Positions 7,123 through 16,369 of a stretch of 48,036 nt of DNA are shown in pieces. The stretch covers positions 1 through 48,036 of the forward strand of contig JAJDYI010000045.1 of assembly GCA_022825235.1 (NCBI GenBank). Direction: 5' to 3'. Below the pieces are notes generated by a model, which saw only the letters and a program-made list of their open reading frames with translations, was not told the origin of the DNA and did no database searches. Numbering within the stretch: the first letter of the stretch is position 1; each line of letters opens with the position of its first letter. Position numbers and translations under genes: made by a program. The DNA comes from Alphaproteobacteria bacterium (GTDB taxonomy: Bacteria > Pseudomonadota > Alphaproteobacteria > TMED109).

Positions 7123-9086
7123 GCGGGCTGCACCGACGGGCTCCGGAGGCGAGCCCGCCGCGGTCGGGCTCGCTCGGTGATGGAGACCGCCCCGCCGAGG
7201 ACGCCGAGGAAGGCCCCGCCCCAGATCCACCAGATCAGCGGATTGAAGGTCAGGCGGGTGCCCCAGCCGCCGTCCGCCACAGGGTCGCCCAGCACCACGT
7301 AGATGTCGCCGGCAAAGGTCTCGAGGATCGCGGCCTCGGTCGTGGCGGTACCGCTGGCGAGGTAGGCCCGGCGTTCCGGCCACAGCGTGCTCGTGCCGGC
7401 GCCGGGGCCCGTGACCAGGAAGCGGCCCTGGAGCGCGGTGTAGTTGGGACCTTCGATGTTCTCCACCCCCATGAATTCGATCGTGCGGCCAGCCAGTGAC
7501 AGGGTATCGCCCGGATGCATCACCTGCTCGAGATCCACCCGGCCGGTGCTCGATGCGGTGACGCCGACGACCATGACCGCGACCCCCAGGTGCGCAAGCG
7601 CCATGCCGTGGGCGGATGCCGGCAGGCCCCGTGCGCGCCGGAGCACGCGGGTGAGGTCGCGGCCGGGGCGGAGGCGGGTCAGCCAGTTTCGGAGCGTGCC
7701 GGCCGCAAGGAACGCCGCAAGACCGTAGCCGGCCAGTGCCAGCGGGCCCGGGTCCCGATGCAGGAAGGCGGTCAGCACCACGGCGCCGAGCGCACAGGCC
7801 GCGGCGAAACGCATCCGGTGCAGCACGCCGGGCAGGTCGGCCCGCCGCCACGGGATGGCGGGGCCCAGCGCCGCGAGCACGAGGGCCGGCATCGCCAGCG
7901 GCAGGAAGACCGAGTTGTAGTAGGGGGGGCCGACGCTTACCGGCGGGCTCCCCGCGACCTCCATGAAGATCGGGTACAGCGTGCCGAGGAGCACCGTCGC
8001 CGCGGCCGCTCCGAAGAACACGTTGTTCAGCAGGAGCGCCCCCTCGCGGCTCACGGGCTCGAACAGGCCCTCGGCCCGGATCCGCGGCGCGCGCACGGCA
8101 AACAGGGCGAACGCGCCACCGGTCACCGCCGCGAGGAACGCGAGGATGAAGATTCCGCGGGTCGGATCGCTGGCAAACGTATGCACGGAGGTGATCGCGC
8201 CCGAGCGCACCAGGAAGGTGCCCAGCAGAGACAGCGAGAAGCCGGTGATGCAGAGCAGCAGCGTCCAGGCCTTCAGCGTGTCGCGCTTCTCGGCAACCCG
8301 GAGCGAGTGCAGCAGCGCGGTGGCGATCAGCCAGGGGATGAATGAGGCGTTTTCGACCGGGTCCCAGAACCACCAGCCGCCCCATCCCAGCTCGTAGTAG
8401 GCCCACCAGCTCCCCAGGGCGATCCCGGCGGTGAGGAAGCACCATGCGAGCAGTACCCAGGGACGGGCCAGCCGCGCCCAGGTGGCGTCGACCTCCTTGC
8501 CCAGGAGTCCGGCGATGCCGAACGAGAACGCGACGGAGAGGCCGACGTAGCCCATGTAGAGGCAGGGGGGATGGAAGGCGAGGCCGGGGTCCTGGAGGAT
8601 CGGATTGAGGCCCATGCCCTCCGCTGGAATCGGGACGATGCGGGCAAACGGGTTCGAGGTGAACAGCGAAAACGCCAGAAAACCGGCCGCGATCAGCCCC
8701 TGGATGGCGAGGGCGCGGGCCCGGAGGGCGGGCGGCACCTGGCGACCGAAGACCGCGAGCGCCGCGCCGTAGATCGCTAGGATCAGCACCCAGAGGACCA
8801 GGGACCCTTCGTGGTTTCCCCAGACCCCGCTCACCTTGTAGATCAGCGGCTTGAGGGTGTGCGAGTTCTGCCAGACGTTCAGGAGCGAGAAGTCCGACGT
8901 GATGTAGCCGTGCCCCAGCATCACGATCGCGACCGTGACCAGTGCGCAGAGCACGACCGAGGAGACATCGCTCACGGCCATGAGAGCGAGGTCGTTCCTG
9001 GCGGCGCCGACCAGCGGCACCGTGCCCTGAAACAGCGCGACCACAAAGGCGAGGATGAGGGCGAACAGCCCGATTTCGCCGGTCAT
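7119..9086 (-). CDS. ccmF: Heme lyase CcmF
   Basis: A 655-residue polytopic membrane protein, the core of the cytochrome c heme ligase that receives heme from holo-CcmE. The tryptophan-rich WWD heme domain lies at 227-243 (SWWAYYELGWGGWWFWDP). Conserved surrounding signatures are GVWGNHEGSLVLWVLIL, NPFARIVPIPAEGMGLNP, LAFHPPCLYMGYVG and LRVAEKRDTLKAW. The periplasmic domain close to the C-terminus contains GDIYVVLGDP. It is the first gene of the ccmFGHI block. No ccmE precedes it as in many genomes; ccmABCDE lies at 26.0-28.7 kb. A short frame at 9083-9298 overlaps its start but is not convincing. Confidence 0.94.
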   Translation of the reverse strand: MTGEIGLFALILAFVVALFQGTVPLVGAARNDLALMAVSDVSSVVLCALVTVAIVMLGHGYITSDFSLLNVWQNSHTLKPLIYKVSGVWGNHEGSLVLWVLILAIYGAALAVFGRQVPPALRARALAIQGLIAAGFLAFSLFTSNPFARIVPIPAEGMGLNPILQDPGLAFHPPCLYMGYVGLSVAFSFGIAGLLGKEVDATWARLARPWVLLAWCFLTAGIALGSWWAYYELGWGGWWFWDPVENASFIPWLIATALLHSLRVAEKRDTLKAWTLLLCITGFSLSLLGTFLVRSGAITSVHTFASDPTRGIFILAFLAAVTGGAFALFAVRAPRIRAEGLFEPVSREGALLLNNVFFGAAAATVLLGTLYPIFMEVAGSPPVSVGPPYYNSVFLPLAMPALVLAALGPAIPWRRADLPGVLHRMRFAAACALGAVVLTAFLHRDPGPLALAGYGLAAFLAAGTLRNWLTRLRPGRDLTRVLRRARGLPASAHGMALAHLGVAVMVVGVTASSTGRVDLEQVMHPGDTLSLAGRTIEFMGVENIEGPNYTALQGRFLVTGPGAGTSTLWPERRAYLASGTATTEAAILETFAGDIYVVLGDPVADGGWGTRLTFNPLIWWIWGGAFLGVLGGAVSITERARPRRARLRSPSVQPA

Positions 9087-9624
9087 CGTGCGTCCCGTCC
9101 CGGATCAGGCCGATCGGGGAAATCGGTGGCTTCGTTACCGACGGGTCGCCCCGCCCGCGCCGCCGGTGAGCCGTGTGCCGGGTGGCCCATGATGTCGCGA
9201 GTTCGTGCCGTCATCAGGAACATCCGCAAGGCTGACAGGAACGGCACGCCCGGTTCCGGCATGCACGCCGAGACATGAAGGCCGGGATCGGCCGGCAACC
9301 GTGGATCGCGTGCGGCACCTTAAACCGTTCCGGTCGTGGCGGACAGATATCTGTGCGAGATAGGGCGCAACTCGCCCCCTGAGGGCAATTGGCAGGAGCG
9401 GACGGCGGTTCGCTTCCGGGGAGACAGGCGGGTTGGTCCCGGCAACCTGAGGACTAGATCTCGGTTGCTTACGCCTCGGGCGCAGAAGGGGAGTTGCGGC
9501 CGCGATGTTCGCAATCGTCGGCCCGTTCGTGTAGACGGCGGAAGCCGATGTCGGGACGCCGCAGCGCGTGATGACGGCAGGGAAATCACCCGCTGCATGA
9601 GCCGACGATCACTGGAGTGGCAAG
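9087..9624. other. Divergent intergenic region ccmF / EamA
   Basis: About 540 bases lie between the divergent ccmF (minus) and EamA transporter (plus) genes. Frames present on both strands have no recognisable domain. It should hold promoters for both, but I see no pair of boxes good enough to mark. Confidence 0.45.
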
Positions 9625-10608
9625 TTGCCAGCTGCACCTCGATCCGCATCGCCGTCGGCCGGCCAGGTCCGGATCGGGATCCTCTGCATCTTCGGCGGGG
9701 TCGTGGCGCTGACCCTCCAGGATGCCGTGGTGAAGTGGCTGAGCCCCACGTTTGCGCTCCACGAGATCACCTTCGCCCGGTCGGTGACCGCCATCGTCAT
9801 CACGCTCGTGATCGTGCAGCTGGAAGGCGGGCTGAGCCTGCTCCGAACCCGCCGCCCGGCCCTCCACGTGATCCGGGGCCTCCTGTTCATCGTGGCGAAT
9901 ATGTGCTTCTTCATGGGCGTCGCCAGCTTGCCGTTGGCCGAGGCCACGGCCGTGTTCTTCGTCGCGCCACTGTTCATTACCGTGTTTTCCGTCGTCCTGC
10001 TGGGGGACCGGGTGGGGCTCCGGCGCTGGGTTGCGGTCCTGGCCGGGATGGTGGGGATGGTCATCATGCTGCGGCCCGGCCGCGAGACGCTGGAACTCGC
10101 CGCGCTGTTTCCCGTGGGCGCGGCCATGGCGTACGCCCTGCTGCAGATCGTCACGCGCCGGCTGGGGACGACCGACCGGGCGTCGTCGATGGCGCTCTAC
10201 GTGCACCTGGCCTTTGCCGTTGCGAGCCTGGGCGTCGGGCTGGGGATCGGCGACGGCCGGTTCGCCAGCTCGGATCACCCGAGCCTGCAATTCCTGCTGA
10301 GGGCGTGGACCTGGCCCGGGCCCACGGAACTGGCCCTGCTGTTCGCGTGCGGCGTGCTGATCGGGGCGGGCACCTACTTCCTGTCGCAGGCCTACCGGGT
10401 GGCCCAGCCCGCCGTGGTGGCGCCGTTCGAATACTCGGCGCTGCCCCTCTCGCTGCTGTGGGGACTGCTGGTGTGGGGCGACTGGCCCGACGCCACGGCA
10501 GCGGTCGGGATGTCGCTGATCGCCGGCAGCGGGCTCTACGTCTTCTACCGCGAAACCATGACCGCACCGCCGGCTGTCGTCAGGCGAATCCTGCGCCGCC
10601 GCCGGTAA
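9625..10608 (+). CDS. EamA-family (drug/metabolite superfamily) transporter
   Basis: A 327-residue inner-membrane protein with about ten hydrophobic segments in two EamA repeats. Repeat one contains GGVVALTLQDAVVKWLSP and LPLAEATAVFFVAPLF; repeat two contains GAGTYFLSQAYRVA and VAPFEYSALPLSLLWG. The family exports amino acids, nucleosides or other small solutes; substrate is not predictable here. The best start is TTG 9625, with GGAG seven bases upstream. A longer open frame on this strand from 9336 is in another phase. The C-terminus ends in a basic VRRILRRRR tail typical of a cytoplasmic end. Confidence 0.85.
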   Translation: MPAAPRSASPSAGQVRIGILCIFGGVVALTLQDAVVKWLSPTFALHEITFARSVTAIVITLVIVQLEGGLSLLRTRRPALHVIRGLLFIVANMCFFMGVASLPLAEATAVFFVAPLFITVFSVVLLGDRVGLRRWVAVLAGMVGMVIMLRPGRETLELAALFPVGAAMAYALLQIVTRRLGTTDRASSMALYVHLAFAVASLGVGLGIGDGRFASSDHPSLQFLLRAWTWPGPTELALLFACGVLIGAGTYFLSQAYRVAQPAVVAPFEYSALPLSLLWGLLVWGDWPDATAAVGMSLIAGSGLYVFYRETMTAPPAVVRRILRRRR

Positions 10609-10713
10609 CGACGGTCTCCGGCGGCGGGGGCCCGCGCACCAGGCGCCTTCCGTACAATCGGGCCGACACTCGCGCTTGGGATGAGGTCAGCTAGGGAACT
10701 GCGGAGGATACGC

Positions 10714-11616
10714 ATGCGGATCGCGTTCATCGGGCTCGGCAACATGGGCGGGCCGATGGCTGCCAACCTGGTGTCGGCGGGCCACGAGGTGCATGGCTTC
10801 GACCTGGCCGAGCCGGCCATGGAGCGGGCCGCCGGGCTTGGCGTGCAGCCCGCGCATTCCCCGGCCGCGGCCTGTCGCGGGGCCGAAGCCGTGATCACGA
10901 TGCTGCCGGCCGGCCAGCACGTGGACGATGTCTACACGGGACAAGACGGCGTGCTCGCGGCGCTGCCCCGGGCAACGCTGCTGGTCGACGCCTCCACCAT
11001 CGACGTGGCCACCGCCCGCGAGCTCGCAGCCCGGGCCGGGGTCGATGGACATCAGATGCTTGATGCACCTGTCTCCGGCGGGGTGACGGGAGCCGAAAAC
11101 GCGACGCTCACGTTCATGGTGGGCGGTGACCAGGACGCCTTCGAGGCGGCCCGGCCGCTGTTCGATGGCATGGGGAGCAAGGCCGTACTGGCCGGCGGTC
11201 CCGGGGCGGGGCAAGCGGCGAAGGCCTGCAACAACATGCTGCTCGGTATTTCCATGATCGGGCTCGCCGAGGCGTTCACGCTCGGCGAGCGCCTCGGGAT
11301 CAAGCCGGAGACGTTGTTCGCGATCTCGTCGGCCGCCTCCGGTTGCAGCTGGGCGATGCTCCACCATCTGCCGGTCCCGGGCATCGTCGAGACGTCCTCG
11401 GCCAACCGCGACTTCGAGCCCGGATTCGCGGCTGCCATGATGCTGAAGGATCTCACGCTGGCGCAGGAAGCGGCAGCGGAGACGGGTACCGCGACGCCGC
11501 TCGGGTCACTGGCGCAGGGGCTCTACGGGGAATTCGTCGAGGGCGGCGGCGGCGGGCTCGACTACGCCGCCGTGATCCGCCTCATCCAGGCGCGGAGCGG
11601 ACCCGGCCGGGCCTAG
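10714..11616 (+). CDS. mmsB: 3-hydroxyisobutyrate dehydrogenase
   Basis: A 300-residue beta-hydroxyacid dehydrogenase. It oxidises 3-hydroxyisobutyrate to methylmalonate semialdehyde with NAD+ in valine degradation. The Rossmann motif [13 protein letters not shown] is at the N-terminus, the substrate motif [16 protein letters not shown] near 117, and the catalytic lysine K170 in [18 protein letters not shown] 10714 follows GGAGG at good spacing; the in-frame ATG at 10681 is weaker. It ends in a 4-base convergent overlap with gcdH (11613-11616). Related tartronate semialdehyde reductases share the motifs, but the sequence pattern and length favour MmsB. Confidence 0.88.
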   Translation: MRIAFIGLGNMGGPMAANLVSAGHEVHGFDLAEPAMERAAGLGVQPAHSPAAACRGAEAVITMLPAGQHVDDVYTGQDGVLAALPRATLLVDASTIDVATARELAARAGVDGHQMLDAPVSGGVTGAENATLTFMVGGDQDAFEAARPLFDGMGSKAVLAGGPGAGQAAKACNNMLLGISMIGLAEAFTLGERLGIKPETLFAISSAASGCSWAMLHHLPVPGIVETSSANRDFEPGFAAAMMLKDLTLAQEAAAETGTATPLGSLAQGLYGEFVEGGGGGLDYAAVIRLIQARSGPGRA

Positions 11617-12836
11617 TGCTTGAAGGCCTGGATTCCCGTCTGCGTGCGCCCGAGCACCAGTGCGTGGATGTCATGGGTGCCTTCGTAGGTGTTGACCGCC
11701 TCCAGGTTCACGACGTGACGAATGACGTGGTACTCGTCAACGATGCCGTTCCCGCCGTGGATATCGCGCGCTTGCCGGGCGATGTCGAGCGCCTTGCCGG
11801 CATTATTGCGCTTGATCAGCGACAGCATTTCGGGCGTGAACCGGCCGGCCTCCTTTAGCCGCCCGACCCGTAGCGCCGCCTGCAGGCCGATGGCGATTTC
11901 GGTCTGCATGTCGGCCAGCTTCTTCTGGACCAGCTGGTAGGAGCCAATGGGCCGCCCGAACTGCTGGCGCTCGAGGGCGTAGGTCCGCGCCGCGTGCCAG
12001 CACGTCTCCGCGGCGCCGAGGCACCCCCAGGAGATCCCGTAGCGGGCGCTGTTCAGCGACGAGAACGGTCCCTTCAGGCCCCGCGCGTGGGGCAGGCGGT
12101 TCGCATCCGGCACGAACACCTCGTCCATCTGCACCATCCCGGTGCTGGAGGTGCGGAACGCGACCTTCCCCTCGATCTTCGGCGTCGCCAGGTTGCCCTT
12201 GGCGTCGCGCTCGAAGACAAACCCGCCGATGACGCCGTCATCGTCCTTGGCCCAGATCAGGAACAGGTCAGCGATCGGGGCGTTCGTGATCCAGTTCTTG
12301 GCGCCGGAGAGGAGCCAGCCGCCCTCGACCTTGCGGGCCCGCGTCAACATGCTCCCGGGATCCGATCCGTGGTCAGGCTCGGTCAGCCCGAAACACGCGA
12401 TCAGCTCGGCATCCCGCAGCTTGGGGAGGTACTTGCGCTTGAGTTCCTCGGATCCGAACCGGTGAATCGCCGGCATGACGAGACTCGACTGCACGCTGAG
12501 GGTGGAACGGTAGCCGGAATCGACACGTTCGATCTCGCGGGCGATCAGCCCGTACGTCACCCAGCCGACCCCCGCGCACCCGTACCCCTCGAGGGTCGCG
12601 CCCAGGAGACCGAGCCGGGCGTATTCCTGGTAGATCTCGCGGTCGAACGTCTCGTCACGAAAGCTCTGCTGCACGCGTGCCATCAGCTTGTCCTGGGCGT
12701 ACTCGCGCACCGAGTCGCGCATCATCCGTTCTTCGGACGTGAGCTGATCGTCCAGCAGCAGCGGGTCAGCCCAGTCGAACGCGGGTTTGGGGGCGGCCGG
12801 AACGGTCACCGAGGCGGCGGAGGCAGTGGCGGTCAT
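11613..12836 (-). CDS. gcdH: Glutaryl-CoA dehydrogenase
   Basis: A 407-residue acyl-CoA dehydrogenase of the glutaryl-CoA group. It is an FAD enzyme that oxidatively decarboxylates glutaryl-CoA to crotonyl-CoA in lysine and tryptophan breakdown. Motifs: [15 protein letters not shown] (FAD/substrate), [37 protein letters not shown], and the catalytic Glu in [16 protein letters not shown] (E385). [15 protein letters not shown] contains the arginine that holds the distal carboxylate. ATG 12836 was chosen because the protein then aligns with the family; AGGAG lies 11 bases upstream. It follows the small secreted protein gene by 14 bases and is probably last in that operon. Confidence 0.92.
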   Translation of the reverse strand: MTATASAASVTVPAAPKPAFDWADPLLLDDQLTSEERMMRDSVREYAQDKLMARVQQSFRDETFDREIYQEYARLGLLGATLEGYGCAGVGWVTYGLIAREIERVDSGYRSTLSVQSSLVMPAIHRFGSEELKRKYLPKLRDAELIACFGLTEPDHGSDPGSMLTRARKVEGGWLLSGAKNWITNAPIADLFLIWAKDDDGVIGGFVFERDAKGNLATPKIEGKVAFRTSSTGMVQMDEVFVPDANRLPHARGLKGPFSSLNSARYGISWGCLGAAETCWHAARTYALERQQFGRPIGSYQLVQKKLADMQTEIAIGLQAALRVGRLKEAGRFTPEMLSLIKRNNAGKALDIARQARDIHGGNGIVDEYHVIRHVVNLEAVNTYEGTHDIHALVLGRTQTGIQAFKH

Positions 12837-12850
12837 CGGTCGAGAGTCTC

Positions 12851-13459
12851 CTAGAAGTGAAGTGAATCCGCGATCGTGCGGAGCTGGCGGTACCGGCGAC
12901 TGTTCTGCGCCCGGGCCATGACGACGTACCAGGACGTGCCGGCCTGCTGCAGACGGACGAGGAGATGACTGCTGGTGCCCCCAAGCCAGAAGGAGCAATC
13001 GACCTCCACGATCACGCCGGTCTCATTGTAGGACTCGGTGGGGCCGTCGCAAAAGTGATGGGGTTGTTCGGCGACCAGTTCCAGCGTGGCATGCACGGAT
13101 TCCGGCGTGGGATCGATGTCGTTGATGCGCGCCCCGGCATACGGGTTGTCCGGGTCGAACATGACGAGCGCGACCTCGGCAATGGCGGCGGTCTCGGCGG
13201 CAACCCGGTCGAGGATCCACTGGTCCGGATCCGCGACCGAATTCTCGAGCATCGCCACGTCGATGCGGGTGAACGCCTGAAACGGGCCCGGGTGGCGGGG
13301 TTCGATCCGGAAGAGGCCGAGTTCGCCGGAATCGATGTCGAGGACCAGGGAACGCCGGATCAGGTCGTCGGGAAGGTTCGGGGTGTCGGCGGCGGCAGCG
13401 GTCGGGGCCAGGGCCACGGCGGCGGCCGCGATCAGCCGCCGGCAGCTAACCATCGCCAT
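12851..13459 (-). CDS. Secreted protein of unknown function
   Basis: This 202-residue protein has a clear signal peptide ([19 protein letters not shown], cleavage near residue 24). I do not recognise the mature domain. It is acidic, contains two Cys (FCDGP and VDCSFW), and ends with [20 protein letters not shown], a pattern seen in small periplasmic proteins that score stress or envelope functions, but no motif allows a call. It overlaps the end of the dihydroorotase gene by 14 bases and is followed by gcdH 14 bases later, so it is co-transcribed. A second in-frame ATG at 13453 could be the real start. Confidence 0.65.
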   Translation of the reverse strand: MAMVSCRRLIAAAAVALAPTAAAADTPNLPDDLIRRSLVLDIDSGELGLFRIEPRHPGPFQAFTRIDVAMLENSVADPDQWILDRVAAETAAIAEVALVMFDPDNPYAGARINDIDPTPESVHATLELVAEQPHHFCDGPTESYNETGVIVEVDCSFWLGGTSSHLLVRLQQAGTSWYVVMARAQNSRRYRQLRTIADSLHF

Positions 13460-14780
13460 CCGTTGCGAAGGTCACGGGCTGACCCATGGGCGTTCCCAGC
13501 ACCTCGTCCTCCCGCATCGCGAGGCGCCCCCGGATCATGGTCATGATCGGCCAGCCCCGCACGATCTTGCCATCGAACGGCGTCCAGCCGGCCGGCGAGG
13601 CGATCCAGTCGTTGCGGATCGTCCGTTCGGCATTGAGATCGACAATGGTGAGGTCTGCGTCGTAGCCGACCGCCACGGCACCCTTCCCGCGCGCGCCGTA
13701 GATGCGCGCGGGCGTCGCGGAAGCCAGGTCGGCCAGCCGCTCGAGGGTCAGGCGCCCGCGGTGCACATGATCCAGCATGACGGGCAGCAGGGTCTGGGTC
13801 CCGGGCATGCCCGCCGGACTCTTGGGGTAGGGCAAGGCCTTTTCCTCGAGCGTGTGCGGCGCATGGTCGGAGCCGATCACGTCGATCACGCCCCCGCGGA
13901 TCCCGTGTTCCCACAGGGCGTCCTGGTGGGACTTGTCCCGGACCGGCGGGTTCATCTGGGCGCGGGTGCCGAGTTCCACGTAGCACTGCGGCGCGGTAAG
14001 GGTCAGGTGGTTGGGTGTGGTCTCGGCGGTCGCGATGTCCTTGGCGGCGGCCAGCAGCGGAAGTTCGTCCGCCGTCGAAATGTGGAGGACGTGGACCGGC
14101 CGGCCGGCTGCCCGGGCGAGATCCAGGATGCGCCGGGTGGCCATCAGGGCCGCAGCCGGATCCCGCACCTGCGGATGCATCTCGACGCTGGCGCCGTCGC
14201 TTGCCAGGGCCTTCAGCTCGTTCAGGCGGTCCTGGTCCTCCGCGTGGATGGCGCAGCGGCGGGTGCCCGAGGCGAGGACGCGCGCGAGCGACGGATCGTC
14301 CGGCACCAGCAGGGTCCCGGTCGAGCTTCCCATGAAGATCTTCACGCCTGAGCATCCGGGCAGACGCTCGAGTTCGGCGAGATCGTCGATGTTGTCGTGG
14401 CTTGCACCGACGAAGAAGGCGTGATCGGCCCAGGCGCGTCCCCGGGCACGGCGCAGCTTGTCGTCGAACGCTTCCGCGCTGGTCGTGGGCGGCAACGTGT
14501 TGGGCATTTCAAACACGGAGCAAACGCCGCCCAGTACGGCGGCCCGGGTGCCCGATTCGAGATTTTCCTTGTGTTCGAACCCGGGCTCCCGGAAATGCAC
14601 CTGACTGTCGATGACACCCGGCAGCACGGTGAGTCCGGTGATGTCAAGCTGCTGCCCGCGGCGCGCTTCGCGCCCGATGGCGGTGATCACGCCGTCCCGG
14701 ATGGCGACGTCGGCCCGGTGCAGGCCGTCCGGGGTGACGATGGTGCCCCCGGTCAGGACCGTCTCAGGCGCTCCGGGCAT
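13446..14780 (-). CDS. pyrC: Dihydroorotase (PyrC-like amidohydrolase)
   Basis: A 444-residue cyclic amidohydrolase of the long dihydroorotase/allantoinase group. The expected reaction is N-carbamoyl-aspartate to dihydroorotate in pyrimidine synthesis. Visible motifs are DSQVHFREPGFEHKENL, VKIFMGSSTG with the probable carbamylated K147, CAIHAED (H179), VHVLHIST (H233), and GSDHAPHT with catalytic D305. The first histidine of the usual HxH metal motif is Gln (Q60-V-H62), which I recall in related proteobacterial sequences but which leaves the metal site unusual. It starts five bases after the helicase gene and overlaps the next gene. Confidence 0.82.
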   Translation of the reverse strand: MPGAPETVLTGGTIVTPDGLHRADVAIRDGVITAIGREARRGQQLDITGLTVLPGVIDSQVHFREPGFEHKENLESGTRAAVLGGVCSVFEMPNTLPPTTSAEAFDDKLRRARGRAWADHAFFVGASHDNIDDLAELERLPGCSGVKIFMGSSTGTLLVPDDPSLARVLASGTRRCAIHAEDQDRLNELKALASDGASVEMHPQVRDPAAALMATRRILDLARAAGRPVHVLHISTADELPLLAAAKDIATAETTPNHLTLTAPQCYVELGTRAQMNPPVRDKSHQDALWEHGIRGGVIDVIGSDHAPHTLEEKALPYPKSPAGMPGTQTLLPVMLDHVHRGRLTLERLADLASATPARIYGARGKGAVAVGYDADLTIVDLNAERTIRNDWIASPAGWTPFDGKIVRGWPIMTMIRGRLAMREDEVLGTPMGQPVTFATDGDG

Positions 14781-14785
14781 GACGG

Positions 14786-16369
14786 CTATTCGCTCTGAGG
14801 GGCGGGGGGCCGGAGAAATGCCGGGACGTCGTCGGAATCCGTGAAGAACTTGGGACTCCGGGAAGAGCGCGGCCCGCGCGGCCGCGCATCCGGGCGTTCG
14901 TCAACGGTCGATGGCGCCTTCCCTTTGCGGCGGTTCGTCGCGGCTGGCCGTCGCTTGGCCGTCGCGGCATCGGCCTCGTCGTTCCGTCGCCGGGCGTCGC
15001 CGAGGGTTTCGCTCCACGTCGCCGTGCGTTTCGGGGGGGCGGCGACGCCGTTGCGGTGTCGTCTCGGGGCGGGTGTCCGGCGGCGGGCGGGGGCCGGCGC
15101 GAGGATGTGCGCAAGCGGGTGGTCCGCGCCGCTCGGGTCGGGTGCGCTGCCCGTCTGCCTGGGACGGCGGGTGGCGGCCTTGGCGGTAGGCTTGGCGTCA
15201 GCCGCCGGAGCGGCCGCGCGAGCCGTGTCCTCGTTCACGGACCGCACCCGGATCTTCAGGTTGATCAGCTTCTCGATGGCCTCGAGATGTTCGCGCTCGC
15301 CCGCCGCCGCCAGCGTGATGGAGGTGCCGGGATTGCCGGCGCGCCCGGTGCGGCCGATGTGGTGCACGTAGTCTTCCGGCTGGGTCGGCACGTCGTAGTT
15401 GAAGACGTGGCTGATCCCCTGCACGTCGAGCCCGCGTCCGGCCACGTCCGTGGCCACCAGGATGCGGATGTCGCCGGCCCGGAATGCCTCCATGGTCTTG
15501 AGGCGGACCGGCTGCGGCATGTCGCCGTGCAGTGGCTCGACGGGAACCCGGTCACGGCGCAGCGTCCCCACCAGCTCGTCGACCGTCCGCTTGCGGTTGC
15601 AGAACACCAGCGCCGATTCGACCGCGGGGCTCCCCAGCAGGGTCCGGAGCGTTCGATCCTTGTCGCTGGCCCGGCAGTGGATGACGGATTGGTCCACCAA
15701 TTCGGTCGTCGCCGCCGGCGGGGCCACGGACACGCGGGCGGGCCGCTGCAGGAAGCGCTTGGCGATCCGCCCGATCTCGGGCGGCATGGTCGCCGACAGC
15801 ATCATGGTTTGCCGCCGCACGGGAAGTTTGGCGACGATGCTCTCGATGTCGGGGATGAAGCCCATGTCGAGCATGCGGTCGGCTTCGTCGATGACGAGGA
15901 TCTCGACACCGATCAGTAGCAGCGCGCCGCGGTCGAACAGGTCCAGCAGGCGACCGGGGGTCGCGATCATGATGTCGACCGGCTGTGCCGCGCGCCGGAT
16001 CTGGGGGCCGATGTTGACGCCGCCGATGAAGAGTTCCGACGATAGGTTCACGTGCGCGGAGAACAGGTTCACCTGTTCCTGGACCTGCAGGGCGAGCTCG
16101 CGCACGGGTTCGAGGATCAGCGCGCGGGGCATCCGTGCCCGGGCGCGCCCGCCCGCCAGCCGGTCGATCATCGGAAGCGTGAACGCCGCGGTCTTGCCGG
16201 TGCCGGTCTGCGCGGTGGCCAGGATGTCCCGGCGCTCCAGCGCCAGCGGGATCGCCGCCTGCTGGACCGGTGTCGGGGTCGTGAAACGGGCGTCGCGAAC
16301 CGCCCGCTGGACCGGCTCGGAGAGCCGGAACTGATCAAACGAAGTGATCGCGCCGGGCCCGCTACTCAA
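14786..16369 (-). CDS. DEAD-box ATP-dependent RNA helicase (RhlE-like)
   Basis: A 527-residue DEAD-box helicase that unwinds RNA duplexes, probably in ribosome assembly or RNA decay. From the N-terminus: Q motif (TTPTPVQQ), Walker A AQTGTGKT (53-60), motif Ia EPVRELA, DEAD (161-164), SAT (192-194), LVFCNRK, VATDVAGRGLDV and HIGRTGR (337-343). Residues from about 381 to the end form a disordered Ala/Pro/Arg tail for RNA contact. No ATG lies at the proper position: the conserved domain begins just after TTG 16369, whose TTGA overlaps the parE stop. This indicates translational coupling to parE. A frame open to 16474 is within parE. Confidence 0.88.
   Translation of the reverse strand: MSSGPGAITSFDQFRLSEPVQRAVRDARFTTPTPVQQAAIPLALERRDILATAQTGTGKTAAFTLPMIDRLAGGRARARMPRALILEPVRELALQVQEQVNLFSAHVNLSSELFIGGVNIGPQIRRAAQPVDIMIATPGRLLDLFDRGALLLIGVEILVIDEADRMLDMGFIPDIESIVAKLPVRRQTMMLSATMPPEIGRIAKRFLQRPARVSVAPPAATTELVDQSVIHCRASDKDRTLRTLLGSPAVESALVFCNRKRTVDELVGTLRRDRVPVEPLHGDMPQPVRLKTMEAFRAGDIRILVATDVAGRGLDVQGISHVFNYDVPTQPEDYVHHIGRTGRAGNPGTSITLAAAGEREHLEAIEKLINLKIRVRSVNEDTARAAAPAADAKPTAKAATRRPRQTGSAPDPSGADHPLAHILAPAPARRRTPAPRRHRNGVAAPPKRTATWSETLGDARRRNDEADAATAKRRPAATNRRKGKAPSTVDERPDARPRGPRSSRSPKFFTDSDDVPAFLRPPAPQSE

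Noticed and set aside
9083..9298. 71-residue frame overlapping the ccmF start as ATGA
   Set aside because: No hydrophobic or domain pattern, composition like other shadow frames, and no family known to precede ccmF. The overlap is probably chance.
9336..10694. 452-codon plus-strand frame across the EamA gene
   Set aside because: Its phase differs from the transporter; translated residues are Arg/Gly/Pro-rich with no membrane helices.
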